39,166 bases of DNA from Lentisphaeria bacterium (lineage in GTDB: Bacteria; Verrucomicrobiota; Lentisphaeria; Victivallales; UBA1829): assembly GCA_017541665.1 (NCBI GenBank), contig JAFXYP010000065.1, positions 1 through 39,166 on the forward strand. The letters run 5' to 3'. Made by a program: the position numbers and the translations under genes. Below, piece after piece: positions 24,017 through 31,318 of this stretch (position 1 is the first letter of the stretch; every line of letters starts with the position of its first letter). Under the pieces are notes generated by a model that saw only the letters and a list, made by a program, of their open reading frames with translations, did not search any database and was not told the DNA's origin.

Positions 24017-25609
24017 ATGAAAGGCAAACGCATCCCGAAATCCAGACCGCGCAGGCCCCAGCGCCGCGACGACGCCGAGCCCGTTTCCGCGTCCTTCATT
24101 GATTCCTGCGCGCACATGGAGCTGCCCTCCCTCGCCATCGTGGGACGCCCCAACGTCGGAAAATCCTCCCTCTTCAACGCCATCCTCGGCCGCCGCCAGG
24201 CCATCGTGCATTTCGACTGCGGCGTCACCCGCGACCGCGTGAGCGCGTCCGGCGTCTGGCAGGGGCGCCGCTTCAACCTCATCGACACCGGCGGGCTCGG
24301 CATGTTCGAGAACGAGACGAATTCCGTCGGCAAGTGGGACAAGCTCATCGCCGAACAGGTCGCCGCCGCCATTGAAGACGCCGCCGCCATCCTGTTCGTC
24401 GTGGACGTACAGGCTGGGCTGCTCCCGCTCGACCACGGCATCGCCGACCGCCTCCGCGCCTGCGGCAAGCCCGTCTACCTGATTGCAAACAAGGCCGACA
24501 ACCAGTCCGATGCACTCCTCGCCGACGATTTCCATTCGCTCGGATTCGAGCACGTCCACCCGGTCTCCTGCCTCCACAAGCGCGGCATCGAGGACGTCCT
24601 GGAGGATGCCCTCTCCGGCATCGAGCCCTCCGACGCCGAGCTCGCCGCGCACGCCCTGAAGATCGCCGTCCTCGGACGCCCCAACGTCGGCAAGTCCTCC
24701 CTCGTGAACCGCCTCATCGGCAAGGACCGCGTGATCGTCAGCGACGTCGCGGGCACCACGCGCGACTCCATCGACGTCGAATTCGAACTGAAATGCTCCG
24801 GCAGCGAAGTCATCCGCGCCGTCCTCGTCGACACCGCCGGCCTACGCAAGAAATCCAAGGTCGACGGCGCGGTCGAGCAGTACAGCATGATGCGTGCCCA
24901 GCACTCTCTGGAGACCTGCGACGTCGTCCTCTTCGTGGTCGAGGCGGACAAGGGCGCCGCCACCTCGCAGGACAAGACCATCGCGCGCATGATCGAGGAG
25001 TCCGGCAAGGGCTGCATCCTCGTCGTCAACAAGTGGGACATCCGCCCCGAAAAGACCTCCCGCGACGAGCTCATCCGCGAGTTCCGCGACTCCCTGCCGA
25101 AAATGAGCTACGCGCCGCTCGTCTTCGTCTCCGCCCTCACCGGCGAAAACCTCGATGTCCTGTACGACCTCATCGCGCAGGTCCGCGCCCAGCTCTCCGC
25201 GCACATCTCCACCGCCATGCTGAACCGCGTGATCCAGGACGCGACCACGCGCACCGCGCCCCCGGTCGTCGGGCTCAAGCCGCTCAAGATCTACTACGGT
25301 GCCATGACCGAGACCGCGCCGCCGCACTTCATCCTCTTCATCAACAAACGCGAATACTGCGCCGACAGCTACAAGGCATACCTCTCCAACTATTTCCGCA
25401 ACGCCTTCAACCTCGTCGGCGTCCCCATCCGGATCGTCCTGCAGGAACGCGACCGCCGCGACCTGTCCGAGGTCGTCAACCATGCCGGAAGCTCCAACAA
25501 CGCGAAGAAGAAGTTCGCCAACGCGAAACAGGCCAAGACCGCAAAGAAAAAGGCCGGTTTCAAGAAGAAAGTCGCCGCGCAGAACGCCCGCCGGAAAAAC
25601 CAGGACTGA
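24017..25609 (+). CDS. der: ribosome-assembly GTPase Der (EngA)
   Basis: Der is a tandem-GTPase factor for 50S assembly. The 530-residue product has G1 GRPNVGKSS at 43-51 and 220-228, G3 DTGG (90-93) and DTAG (272-275), and G4 NKAD (158-161) and NKWD (338-341). A KH-like domain ends near residue 480. It is longer than the usual 430-490. Thirty-three basic residues precede the usual MELPSLAIVG, and a Lys/Ala-rich tail of about 45 residues follows the KH domain. AAAGGAG at 24002-24008 sits well for the 24017 start, so the N-terminal extension is probably real; 24116 is the alternative. A terminator follows. Confidence 0.96.
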   Translation: MKGKRIPKSRPRRPQRRDDAEPVSASFIDSCAHMELPSLAIVGRPNVGKSSLFNAILGRRQAIVHFDCGVTRDRVSASGVWQGRRFNLIDTGGLGMFENETNSVGKWDKLIAEQVAAAIEDAAAILFVVDVQAGLLPLDHGIADRLRACGKPVYLIANKADNQSDALLADDFHSLGFEHVHPVSCLHKRGIEDVLEDALSGIEPSDAELAAHALKIAVLGRPNVGKSSLVNRLIGKDRVIVSDVAGTTRDSIDVEFELKCSGSEVIRAVLVDTAGLRKKSKVDGAVEQYSMMRAQHSLETCDVVLFVVEADKGAATSQDKTIARMIEESGKGCILVVNKWDIRPEKTSRDELIREFRDSLPKMSYAPLVFVSALTGENLDVLYDLIAQVRAQLSAHISTAMLNRVIQDATTRTAPPVVGLKPLKIYYGAMTETAPPHFILFINKREYCADSYKAYLSNYFRNAFNLVGVPIRIVLQERDRRDLSEVVNHAGSSNNAKKKFANAKQAKTAKKKAGFKKKVAAQNARRKNQD

Positions 25610-25627
25610 GTTCACGGCTCCTCGACA

Positions 25628-25647
25628 AGCCGGGACATCCCGGTTTT
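25628..25647 (+). terminator. intrinsic terminator after der
   Basis: CCGGGA (25630-25635) and TCCCGG (25638-25643) with a two-base centre lead into TTTT and a further T-rich stretch. Confidence 0.7.
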
Positions 25648-25730
25648 CCCGTTTTCTTCAGTTGAGCATAAATCATCTGTCAATTGTAGTATTCTTTTTG
25701 TTTTTTTTCAAAAAAAAAGCGAATTTTCTC

Positions 25731-25758
25731 TTGAATTTGAACGAACAAGCAGTATAGT
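25731..25758 (+). promoter_or_regulatory. promoter of the GntR-type regulator
   Basis: TTGAAT (25731-25736), 16 bp, TATAGT (25753-25758). An A/T tract with eight T then nine A around C lies just upstream (about 25701-25719) and could act as an UP element. The leader is about 85 nt. Confidence 0.65.
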
Positions 25759-25762
25759 ATAC
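25752..25762. promoter_or_regulatory. palindrome on the -10 box, possible auto-operator
   Basis: GTATA-G-TATAC covers the -10 element of the regulator gene. GntR-family operators are often short GT...AC dyads with an A/T core, so this is a natural candidate for self-repression. Confidence 0.4.
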
Positions 25763-25851
25763 CATATTGATAGTTGATTGATCCCGTCGCTATCCCCGGA
25801 TGCGGCGAGATTTTTTTATACACTCAAACCAGCTTGAAGGGGCGGCCAGCC

Positions 25852-26904
25852 ATGCCATGCCGTTATAACAACGCCAAGTACATGACAATCGCGGATCTTA
25901 TCACGAAAAGACTTCGCGCCGGGGAGTTTTCGGCCGAGGGACGCTTCTACAGCCGGGACGAGCTGGCGCGTGAATATCATATTTCGCCCGGAACAGCCCA
26001 ATCCGTGCTTCGCATCCTGGAAGACCGCGGCGTCATAACGTGCAGAAAGGGTAAACGGTCGCTTCCGGCGGACGTCATGCCGGACCATCATACGTCGCCG
26101 GCATGCAGTCCGATCTTCTTCCGGGGTTCCCTGACGGCGGAAACGCCGGAATATGACTACCTGTTGTACTGCGTGCGGAATATCCTGATGCGCCGGAAAG
26201 CCGAATTGCGCGAACACGACACCGATTTGCCGGAGTTCGAGGGCATCGCAAGGCATACCGCAGGAGACGTCGCAGTCGTGTTTTCCCTGCCGAGCGCCGA
26301 GAATACATTACCGAATCAGTTCCCGGTCCGACGTCCCGCGGGCGCGCAGATCGAAATCATTTTCGACCAGACCAAAAACAATGCGGTATCCCTGTTCACG
26401 AGGAAAGCCGGGCTGGACTGCACCCTGCAGCTGATCCGGCACAACATCACATCGGTCTTCCACATTACATCCAGGCATTCGGCATTTCCGTGGTTCAAGC
26501 ACGGCTGCAAGCCGAGCAAGCTGCAGGAATACATCCCGGAATGCAAGGTCTCCTCCATCGTTTTCGACGACGAACTCGAGATGTTCCCCGGGTTTTTACT
26601 GGATTCCGTCCCGGCCCTGGCAACGCCGAACCACGCCCCGGTCGCGATCCTGATCGACGATCCGTTCCTGTCCGATTTCCTGTCCGCCGAAATCCGGGTC
26701 GGCACGTACCGCGCGCCTTCGCGGTGCCTGTTCTTCGGTACGGCGTTCAATGAACGCACCATGGCGATTCCGTACCTGGACCTGAAGCTGGACGAGCTGG
26801 CCGCAACGATCCTTCGGACCGTCTCGGCAAAGGCGGAGAATCCGGCTGCCGATCTGGCCTGCGATCTGCACCTCATCCAGTTCAAAAACCCGGGCATCGC
26901 CTGA
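25852..26904 (+). CDS. GntR-family transcriptional regulator
   Basis: A 350-residue regulator. Residues 10-75 form a winged helix of GntR type (MTIADLITKRLRAGEFS, then YSRDELAREYHISPGTAQSVLRILEDRGVI). The remaining 270 residues are an effector domain of mixed alpha/beta pattern that may be a LacI-like periplasmic-binding fold, as in AraR-type GntR members; this part is only weakly recognisable. GAAGGGG at 25836-25842 points to the 25852 start; the frame is open 26 codons earlier. It is monocistronic and no metabolic target lies beside it, so its ligand is unknown. Confidence 0.8.
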   Translation: MPCRYNNAKYMTIADLITKRLRAGEFSAEGRFYSRDELAREYHISPGTAQSVLRILEDRGVITCRKGKRSLPADVMPDHHTSPACSPIFFRGSLTAETPEYDYLLYCVRNILMRRKAELREHDTDLPEFEGIARHTAGDVAVVFSLPSAENTLPNQFPVRRPAGAQIEIIFDQTKNNAVSLFTRKAGLDCTLQLIRHNITSVFHITSRHSAFPWFKHGCKPSKLQEYIPECKVSSIVFDDELEMFPGFLLDSVPALATPNHAPVAILIDDPFLSDFLSAEIRVGTYRAPSRCLFFGTAFNERTMAIPYLDLKLDELAATILRTVSAKAENPAADLACDLHLIQFKNPGIA

Positions 26905-26980
26905 GACGGTCCGGTCCTTCGAAAAAAAAAGGAATGTGTCGCCCCGTCAGGGCAAAAGAAGCCTTGTGCAACAGCATTCG

Positions 26981-27031
26981 TGCCCGTGAGCTGGAAGACA
27001 GCGTTTGTTTTTCCAGGAAATGCCCGTGAGC
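26981..27031. repeat. 11-bp direct repeat flanking a hairpin
   Basis: TGCCCGTGAGC occurs at 26981-26991 and 27021-27031. Between them CTGGAA (26991-26996) and TTCCAG (27011-27016) form an inverted repeat. It lies directly upstream of the tRNA promoter. Confidence 0.5.
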
Positions 27032-27035
27032 CGCC

Positions 27036-27063
27036 TTGAAAAAAAGCGGGGTCGTGGTATATT
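27036..27063 (+). promoter_or_regulatory. promoter of tRNA-Leu
   Basis: TTGAAA (27036-27041), 16 bp, TATATT (27058-27063), near-consensus. It implies a tRNA precursor with an unusually long 5' leader of about 140 nt. Confidence 0.7.
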
Positions 27064-27206
27064 AGTATCGTCGGTAATTCACGGAGCCGGCCATGCTGAC
27101 CGGCCTGCCGTTTCATGAACCTTGACAACCTGAAAAAAGATGCTTTCACCCCCCGTCAACGCCCCCGCTTTTCAGGGAAGCGAGCTTGATCGAGGTGAAA
27201 AGTTTT

Positions 27207-27292
27207 GCCGAAGTGGCGAAATGGCAGACGCACTAGACTCAAAATCTGGCGCCAGCGATGGCATGAGGGTTCGAGTCCCTCCTTCGGCACCA
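27207..27292 (+). tRNA. tRNA-Leu (anticodon CAA)
   Basis: The 86-nt cloverleaf is complete. Acceptor GCCGAAG pairs with CTTCGGC. The anticodon stem CTAGA/TCTGG encloses loop CTCAAAA with anticodon CAA, reading UUG. A long class II variable arm GCCA-gcga-TGGC and the T arm GAGGG-TTCGAGT-CCCTC follow. CCA is encoded (27290-27292). A weak hairpin GGAC-aaaac-GTCC (27310-27322) with a T-rich end may terminate it. No integrase or repeat of the 3' end is seen. Confidence 0.97.
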
Positions 27293-27398
27293 TTTTCCAG
27301 CATAAAAGTGGACAAAACGTCCTGTCTTTCCCCGTTTTCCTCTCCACGATGCCTGCGGCTTGGAGATGAATCCGCCGCTTCATCGGAAAGCAACGGGA

Positions 27399-29132
27399 TT
27401 ACTGCATGTCCTCGACGGTCGCCGTCACGAAGAGCAGCGTCAGCGTGTCCGGCTGGTACGCGGGATTGCTGATCCGTGCTGCGAGGACGGGCTTCCCGAC
27501 CTCAAGATAAAGCGCCTGCCGGAACGCCGTCGTGTCGAGCATGGGCAGTTTCAGCAAACCGGACTGGACCTCCGGTTCCTGCGATTGGGACTGCGGGCGC
27601 GCATAACGGTTCTGCACGGGGGCGGGCTCCTCTTCCTCCGATTCGCCGAAGTACAAATAGTTGTAATTGCGCCAGCCGGTCTGCGTTGTCTTCTCGAAGA
27701 CGTAATCAAGCCGCACGAGCTTGCCGTCGTTGAGCACACGGGCGGCGGCCTGAAGCGCCGTCCCGGTCCAAATGGACCCGCTGCTCAGCGGAATGGCCGG
27801 AACCCCGTAGTCCTGCGCGGGGATCCATTTCAGCGGCACGAACTGCGTTTTCGTATTGAGCTGGATGGAGACGGGTCCCTGCGAGGGGATCAGGCGGAAG
27901 CTCGGGCTGTAGAGATCGCGCAGCTGGCTGCTCTTCATGAGGTTCTCCATGAAGTCGCCGGACGGAACGGCGGGGCAGCCGTCGGAATGCCCGGCGGCGC
28001 AGATATCGTTCCACCTCGCCCGCACGATCTGGAAATCGAGCCGCACGAACTTGTTCCCGCTTTCGGTCACGGGCACGATCCTTTCCGGCATCGGCAGCGG
28101 CTTCGTGAAGAATACATGCAGCGTCCAGGCGCTCCCGGTCGACGCCCGCGCGACGATCATCGGCTTGCCTTTGGTCGATGTGAGCGTGCTGGAGAACGAA
28201 TTGTCATCGAAGATGGGCGACTGCCCCCTGCCCCAGTCCCCGTAGTCGGTGTTCGTGTAGCCGTTCATCTTCCGCATGGTGGACTCCAGGAAGAAAATGC
28301 GCGGCGGCCGGATGTCGAGGCAGAATTCATTGCCGACATGCGTGGGGTCTTCGAAGAACGGGAAGATGCTCGCGAGGTTGTTGCCGGAGTTCATGTAGCT
28401 GCGGGAATAATTGTCGTAGTAATCCTCGGCATCCTCGTTGTCGTTCTCGTCGTCGGACGCGTCGTCTCCGTCGTCCCCGGTATTATCCCCGGAATCCTCT
28501 TCATTCTCCTCGTCGTACTCCTCATCGTCATCCTGGCCGGACGAGTCATCCGTGGAGGAACCGTCCTGCGGCAGGATGTAAAACGCCGGATAGAACTCGC
28601 TGCGGTTCATTTTGAGCTCGACTGGCGTGTCGACGGCCGCGTACCCGGCGGAATACCCGATCACGCGGTAGCCGCCTGCCTTGTAGATCGCGGGCAGAAG
28701 CTCGTCCGTCGGCACGGAATCCGGCGGCAGCCCCATCGACTCGGCAGCGGTCGCCAGCGTCTTTTTCGGCACGGCGATGACCTGATACTCGAAATACTGG
28801 AACTCATCGGATCCGGGTTTTTCCGCCGCGGCCTTAGCAGTCTCGGCAGGCTTTGCAGTCTCGGCGGGCTTTGCGGCGGCAGCTTTTTCCGCTGCGGATT
28901 CCTTCGCCGCAGGCGCCTTCTCAGTTGCGGCTGCCTTCGCAGCAGCAGGCTTTTCCGTCGCGGCAGGCTTCGCGGCGGGCTCTGTTTTCTCCGCGGGGAC
29001 AGCTGCCGGTTTCGCGGCGGCTTTTTCGGTCGGAGTCGCCTTCGCGGCGGCCTCTCCCATTGCGGGAACGGCCAAGGCGCACAGAAGCAACGCCGCGGCG
29101 GGAACGATCAGCTTACAGATATTCAGTTTCAT
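27399..29132 (-). CDS. exported low-complexity protein, unknown function
   Basis: The 577-residue product is not recognised. Residues 1-26 are a signal peptide (or a lipoprotein-like signal: Cys18 is within the hydrophobic core, not at a lipobox). Residues 27-107 are an Ala/Lys/Pro/Glu tract of repeats such as AAAKPAET. A globular part begins FEYQVIAVPKKTL. Residues 195-240 are almost wholly Asp/Glu/Asn/Ser. The last 340 residues are mixed beta-rich sequence, ending in a strand pattern (LTLLFVTATVED) somewhat like the end of secretin-type domains, a weak resemblance only. It is probably a periplasmic or outer-membrane-associated protein. GGAAAGG precedes the start. Confidence 0.8.
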   Translation of the reverse strand: MKLNICKLIVPAAALLLCALAVPAMGEAAAKATPTEKAAAKPAAVPAEKTEPAAKPAATEKPAAAKAAATEKAPAAKESAAEKAAAAKPAETAKPAETAKAAAEKPGSDEFQYFEYQVIAVPKKTLATAAESMGLPPDSVPTDELLPAIYKAGGYRVIGYSAGYAAVDTPVELKMNRSEFYPAFYILPQDGSSTDDSSGQDDDEEYDEENEEDSGDNTGDDGDDASDDENDNEDAEDYYDNYSRSYMNSGNNLASIFPFFEDPTHVGNEFCLDIRPPRIFFLESTMRKMNGYTNTDYGDWGRGQSPIFDDNSFSSTLTSTKGKPMIVARASTGSAWTLHVFFTKPLPMPERIVPVTESGNKFVRLDFQIVRARWNDICAAGHSDGCPAVPSGDFMENLMKSSQLRDLYSPSFRLIPSQGPVSIQLNTKTQFVPLKWIPAQDYGVPAIPLSSGSIWTGTALQAAARVLNDGKLVRLDYVFEKTTQTGWRNYNYLYFGESEEEEPAPVQNRYARPQSQSQEPEVQSGLLKLPMLDTTAFRQALYLEVGKPVLAARISNPAYQPDTLTLLFVTATVEDMQ

Positions 29133-29365
29133 GGGACCGGCCTTTCCGCCCCGCCCCGGCTGGCCGCTGGGGACAAGGATCCAAAATTGTTGTAAAGCCC
29201 CGCGGACGAGAGCGGAAGCAACGCCTCCGGGACCATTGATTTTTCATAGGGTCGGAACCGCCATGCCGAGGACACAAACACCTCGGACCTGCTTAGTTTG
29301 AGGCATGGGCGAACCATGGACCGCCGTACTTGCGAGTCTTTCTACGACTATGGTAGTTCCAATCA
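29133..29365 (-). ncRNA. possible structured leader or small RNA
   Basis: Between a minus-strand promoter (29370-29398) and the start at 29132 lies about 230 nt without a reading frame but rich in pairing. CGCCATGCC (29259-29267) can pair with GGCATGGGCG (29302-29311, one bulge). CCGAGG (29266-29271) can pair with CCTCGG (29281-29286), and the same CCTC with GAGG at 29300-29303. These pairings compete. A GGAGGC/GCTTCC-type hairpin follows (about 29216-29229). It matches no riboswitch or ncRNA known to me; the function is unknown. Confidence 0.35.
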
Positions 29366-29369
29366 GAAA

Positions 29370-29398
29370 AAGTTATCACCGTTCATTCAAAAAGTCAA
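29370..29398 (-). promoter_or_regulatory. promoter of the 29132 gene and its leader
   Basis: Minus strand: TTGACT (29393-29398), 17 bp, TAACTT (29370-29375). It is the only promoter-like pair between the transporter terminator and the gene. Confidence 0.5.
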
Positions 29399-29418
29399 AT
29401 GATTTATGAGAAAAAACT

Positions 29419-29455
29419 AAAAAAAGAAAGCCGGCGAAGATGAGTTCGCCGGCTT
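29419..29455 (-). terminator. intrinsic terminator after the transporter gene
   Basis: Minus strand AAGCCGGCGAA and TTCGCCGGCTT form a perfect 11-bp stem (29445-29455 with 29428-29438), followed by TC and seven T. This is the strongest terminator in the window. Confidence 0.9.
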
Positions 29456-29485
29456 CCGGGAAAAGCGGATCGGAAAGAGTCTGTC

Positions 29486-31273
29486 TTATTTCGCCTTGGG
29501 GGGCTTCGCCTCTTTCACGACGAGCAGGACGGGATACTTCGCATCGGTTTCCGGCACGGTGTACATCGTGCCGGTGAGCATCAGCGGGGAATCGGTCGGA
29601 GCGAAATCCTCGGGCAGCGCCACGGCGATGGCTTCCCCCTCGTTCTTGCCGTAGGCGGTCGCGAGAACGTGCTTCTTGCCGCCGAACACAAGGTCGGTCC
29701 CGGCCTCGGCGGCGCCTTCGATCAGGGTCCGGGCAGGGATGGATTCACTGGATTCGTCGTACGCGCGAACGCCGGCGACTTCGAACGTGGCGAGCTTGTT
29801 GACGAATTCGCGCCTGGCAGACTTGTCGACCTTCGAGAAATTCAGGTCGGCGGGACGGTCCGCCATGAGCGGGTTCAGAAGCAGGAGCGCACCGACGACG
29901 ATCACGCCGGAGAGGAGCGTGGCGGGCAGGCCGACCGCGAGCCATTTCATGAAGGTGACGTGCGAAGCGGACGGACGCTTTTCGAGCATGCCGAGCGCCA
30001 CGATGTTCGCCGTGCTGCCGATCATGGTGATGTTGCCGCCGAAGCACGCGCCGAAGAGGAGCGCCCACCACAGCGGGAAGTCCTTCACGCTCTGGGAGAG
30101 CTGTTCGATCACGGGGCAGAACGCCGCCACGAAGATCACGTTGTCGACGAACGCGGACCCGACGGCGGAGGTGAAGAAGATGAACGGGACGAGCTCATAG
30201 GGGCTGGTGCCGCAGATCTTGGAGAAGGCGTTTGCCATGACCTTGTCGACCTCGGTGTATTCGAGGGTTCCGGCGACGGCGAAGAGGAGCATGAAGAAGA
30301 TCAGCGTCCACCAGTCGACTTCGCGTTCGATGTAGTAGCGGGCGCGGTTCTGCTTGATGATCATCACGATGCCGGAGCAGACCAGCGGGGCGACGATCAG
30401 GACGGTGTTCTTCGGCAGGCCGAGCAGCTCCTCGGTCGGGTGGTGGGAGGCGATGGCGCACACGGTGCAGACGAGGAGGATCAGGCCGGGCTTGTACGGG
30501 ACCTTCACGCGGGGGGCCAGCGAAAGCCCCTGCGCGAGGCGGTTCTGCAGGCTCTCGTCGAATTTCTTCAGCTCCTTGCGGAAAATGAAGAGCAGGAGCG
30601 CAATCACGCTGAACAGCGAAAGGAGCATGATCGGGAAGGACCACATCATGAAGTCGCCGAACGTGAGGCCGCCCTTCGTGCCGATGTAGATGCCGACCGG
30701 GTTGCCCATCATGGTGCCCGAGCTGCCGATGTTCGTGGCGAGCACGGCGATCAGAATGTACGGGGTCGGGTTCAGCTTCAGGCGGTCGCAGACCTGGAAG
30801 ATCAGGGTGGAGATGAAGATGATGGACGTCACTTCATCCACGGCGCACGCCAGAAGCGCGGACGCCACGCTCGTGACCGTGATGAACTTCATGCCGGACA
30901 GGTTCGGCATTTCCACGATCAGCTGCACGATCCATGTGAAGAAGCCGAGGTCGCGCAGAGCGCCCACGATCACCATCATGCCGACCAGGAAGAGGATGAC
31001 CTCCAGCGAGGACGACTGCACGAAATGCGGGATGTCGAGCGATCCGGTGAAGATCAGGACGGACAGGCCGAGGAACGCCAGGGCGAGACGGAATTTCCAG
31101 AAGAACAGCGTGCCCATGATGAGGCCGATGAAGACGGCGCAGGCGACGGCCTGGTGCGACTGGAGCGCGTGGAAGAAGAAGCCGCCGAGACCCACGAACA
31201 GGCTCACGGCAAGCAGGATCAGGAAGCGCGAAACAAAGTATTTGACGGAAATGGAGGAGGATTCTTCCGACAT
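29486..31273 (-). CDS. NhaD/ArsB-type (SLC13 superfamily) transporter
   Basis: A 595-residue integral membrane protein of the ion-transporter superfamily that holds NhaD, ArsB and citrate/SLC13 carriers. About 11-12 hydrophobic helices fill residues 15-470. The two inverted-repeat substrate loops are visible as TNIGSSGTMMGNPVGIYIG and GGNITMIGSTANIVALG, and each half also has an acidic motif (CAVDEVTS, SAFVDNVIF). Unusually, a soluble tail of about 129 residues follows the last helix. The substrate may be Na+/H+ or an organic or oxo-anion; NhaD-like is my preference. It is 45 bp downstream of the IIA-CBS gene and co-transcribed. Confidence 0.88.
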   Translation of the reverse strand: MSEESSSISVKYFVSRFLILLAVSLFVGLGGFFFHALQSHQAVACAVFIGLIMGTLFFWKFRLALAFLGLSVLIFTGSLDIPHFVQSSSLEVILFLVGMMVIVGALRDLGFFTWIVQLIVEMPNLSGMKFITVTSVASALLACAVDEVTSIIFISTLIFQVCDRLKLNPTPYILIAVLATNIGSSGTMMGNPVGIYIGTKGGLTFGDFMMWSFPIMLLSLFSVIALLLFIFRKELKKFDESLQNRLAQGLSLAPRVKVPYKPGLILLVCTVCAIASHHPTEELLGLPKNTVLIVAPLVCSGIVMIIKQNRARYYIEREVDWWTLIFFMLLFAVAGTLEYTEVDKVMANAFSKICGTSPYELVPFIFFTSAVGSAFVDNVIFVAAFCPVIEQLSQSVKDFPLWWALLFGACFGGNITMIGSTANIVALGMLEKRPSASHVTFMKWLAVGLPATLLSGVIVVGALLLLNPLMADRPADLNFSKVDKSARREFVNKLATFEVAGVRAYDESSESIPARTLIEGAAEAGTDLVFGGKKHVLATAYGKNEGEAIAVALPEDFAPTDSPLMLTGTMYTVPETDAKYPVLLVVKEAKPPKAK

Positions 31274-31318
31274 GGTATTATGACCTTTCTGTTTTATCTC
31301 GTATTCGTTGCGCCGCGA

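Larger units (their letters stand above)
26905..27206. other. 302-bp gap before tRNA-Leu
   Basis: No protein gene is seen. It holds a short A9 run and a small GCCC-cgtca-GGGC hairpin (about 26941-26953), a direct repeat flanking a hairpin (26981-27031), the tRNA promoter (27036-27063), and a leader of about 140 nt containing GCCGG...CCGGC (about 27085-27104). Confidence 0.6.

Noticed and set aside
21923..24652. A 909-codon open frame antisense to the NifU-like, GGGtGRT and der genes
   Set aside because: GC-rich codon bias leaves the opposite strand open. It is Gly/Ala/Asp/Val-rich without domains, while the plus strand has three recognisable genes with ribosome sites.
27207..27292. tRNA-Leu as an integration site for a mobile element
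   Set aside because: No integrase, no repeat of the tRNA 3' end and no foreign-looking genes on either side.
29255..29355. 5S rRNA, SRP RNA or a c-di-GMP-I riboswitch near 29.3 kb
   Set aside because: Short resemblances (CATGCCGA, GCAGGTCC, CGCAAG) do not extend to the conserved cores of these RNAs.
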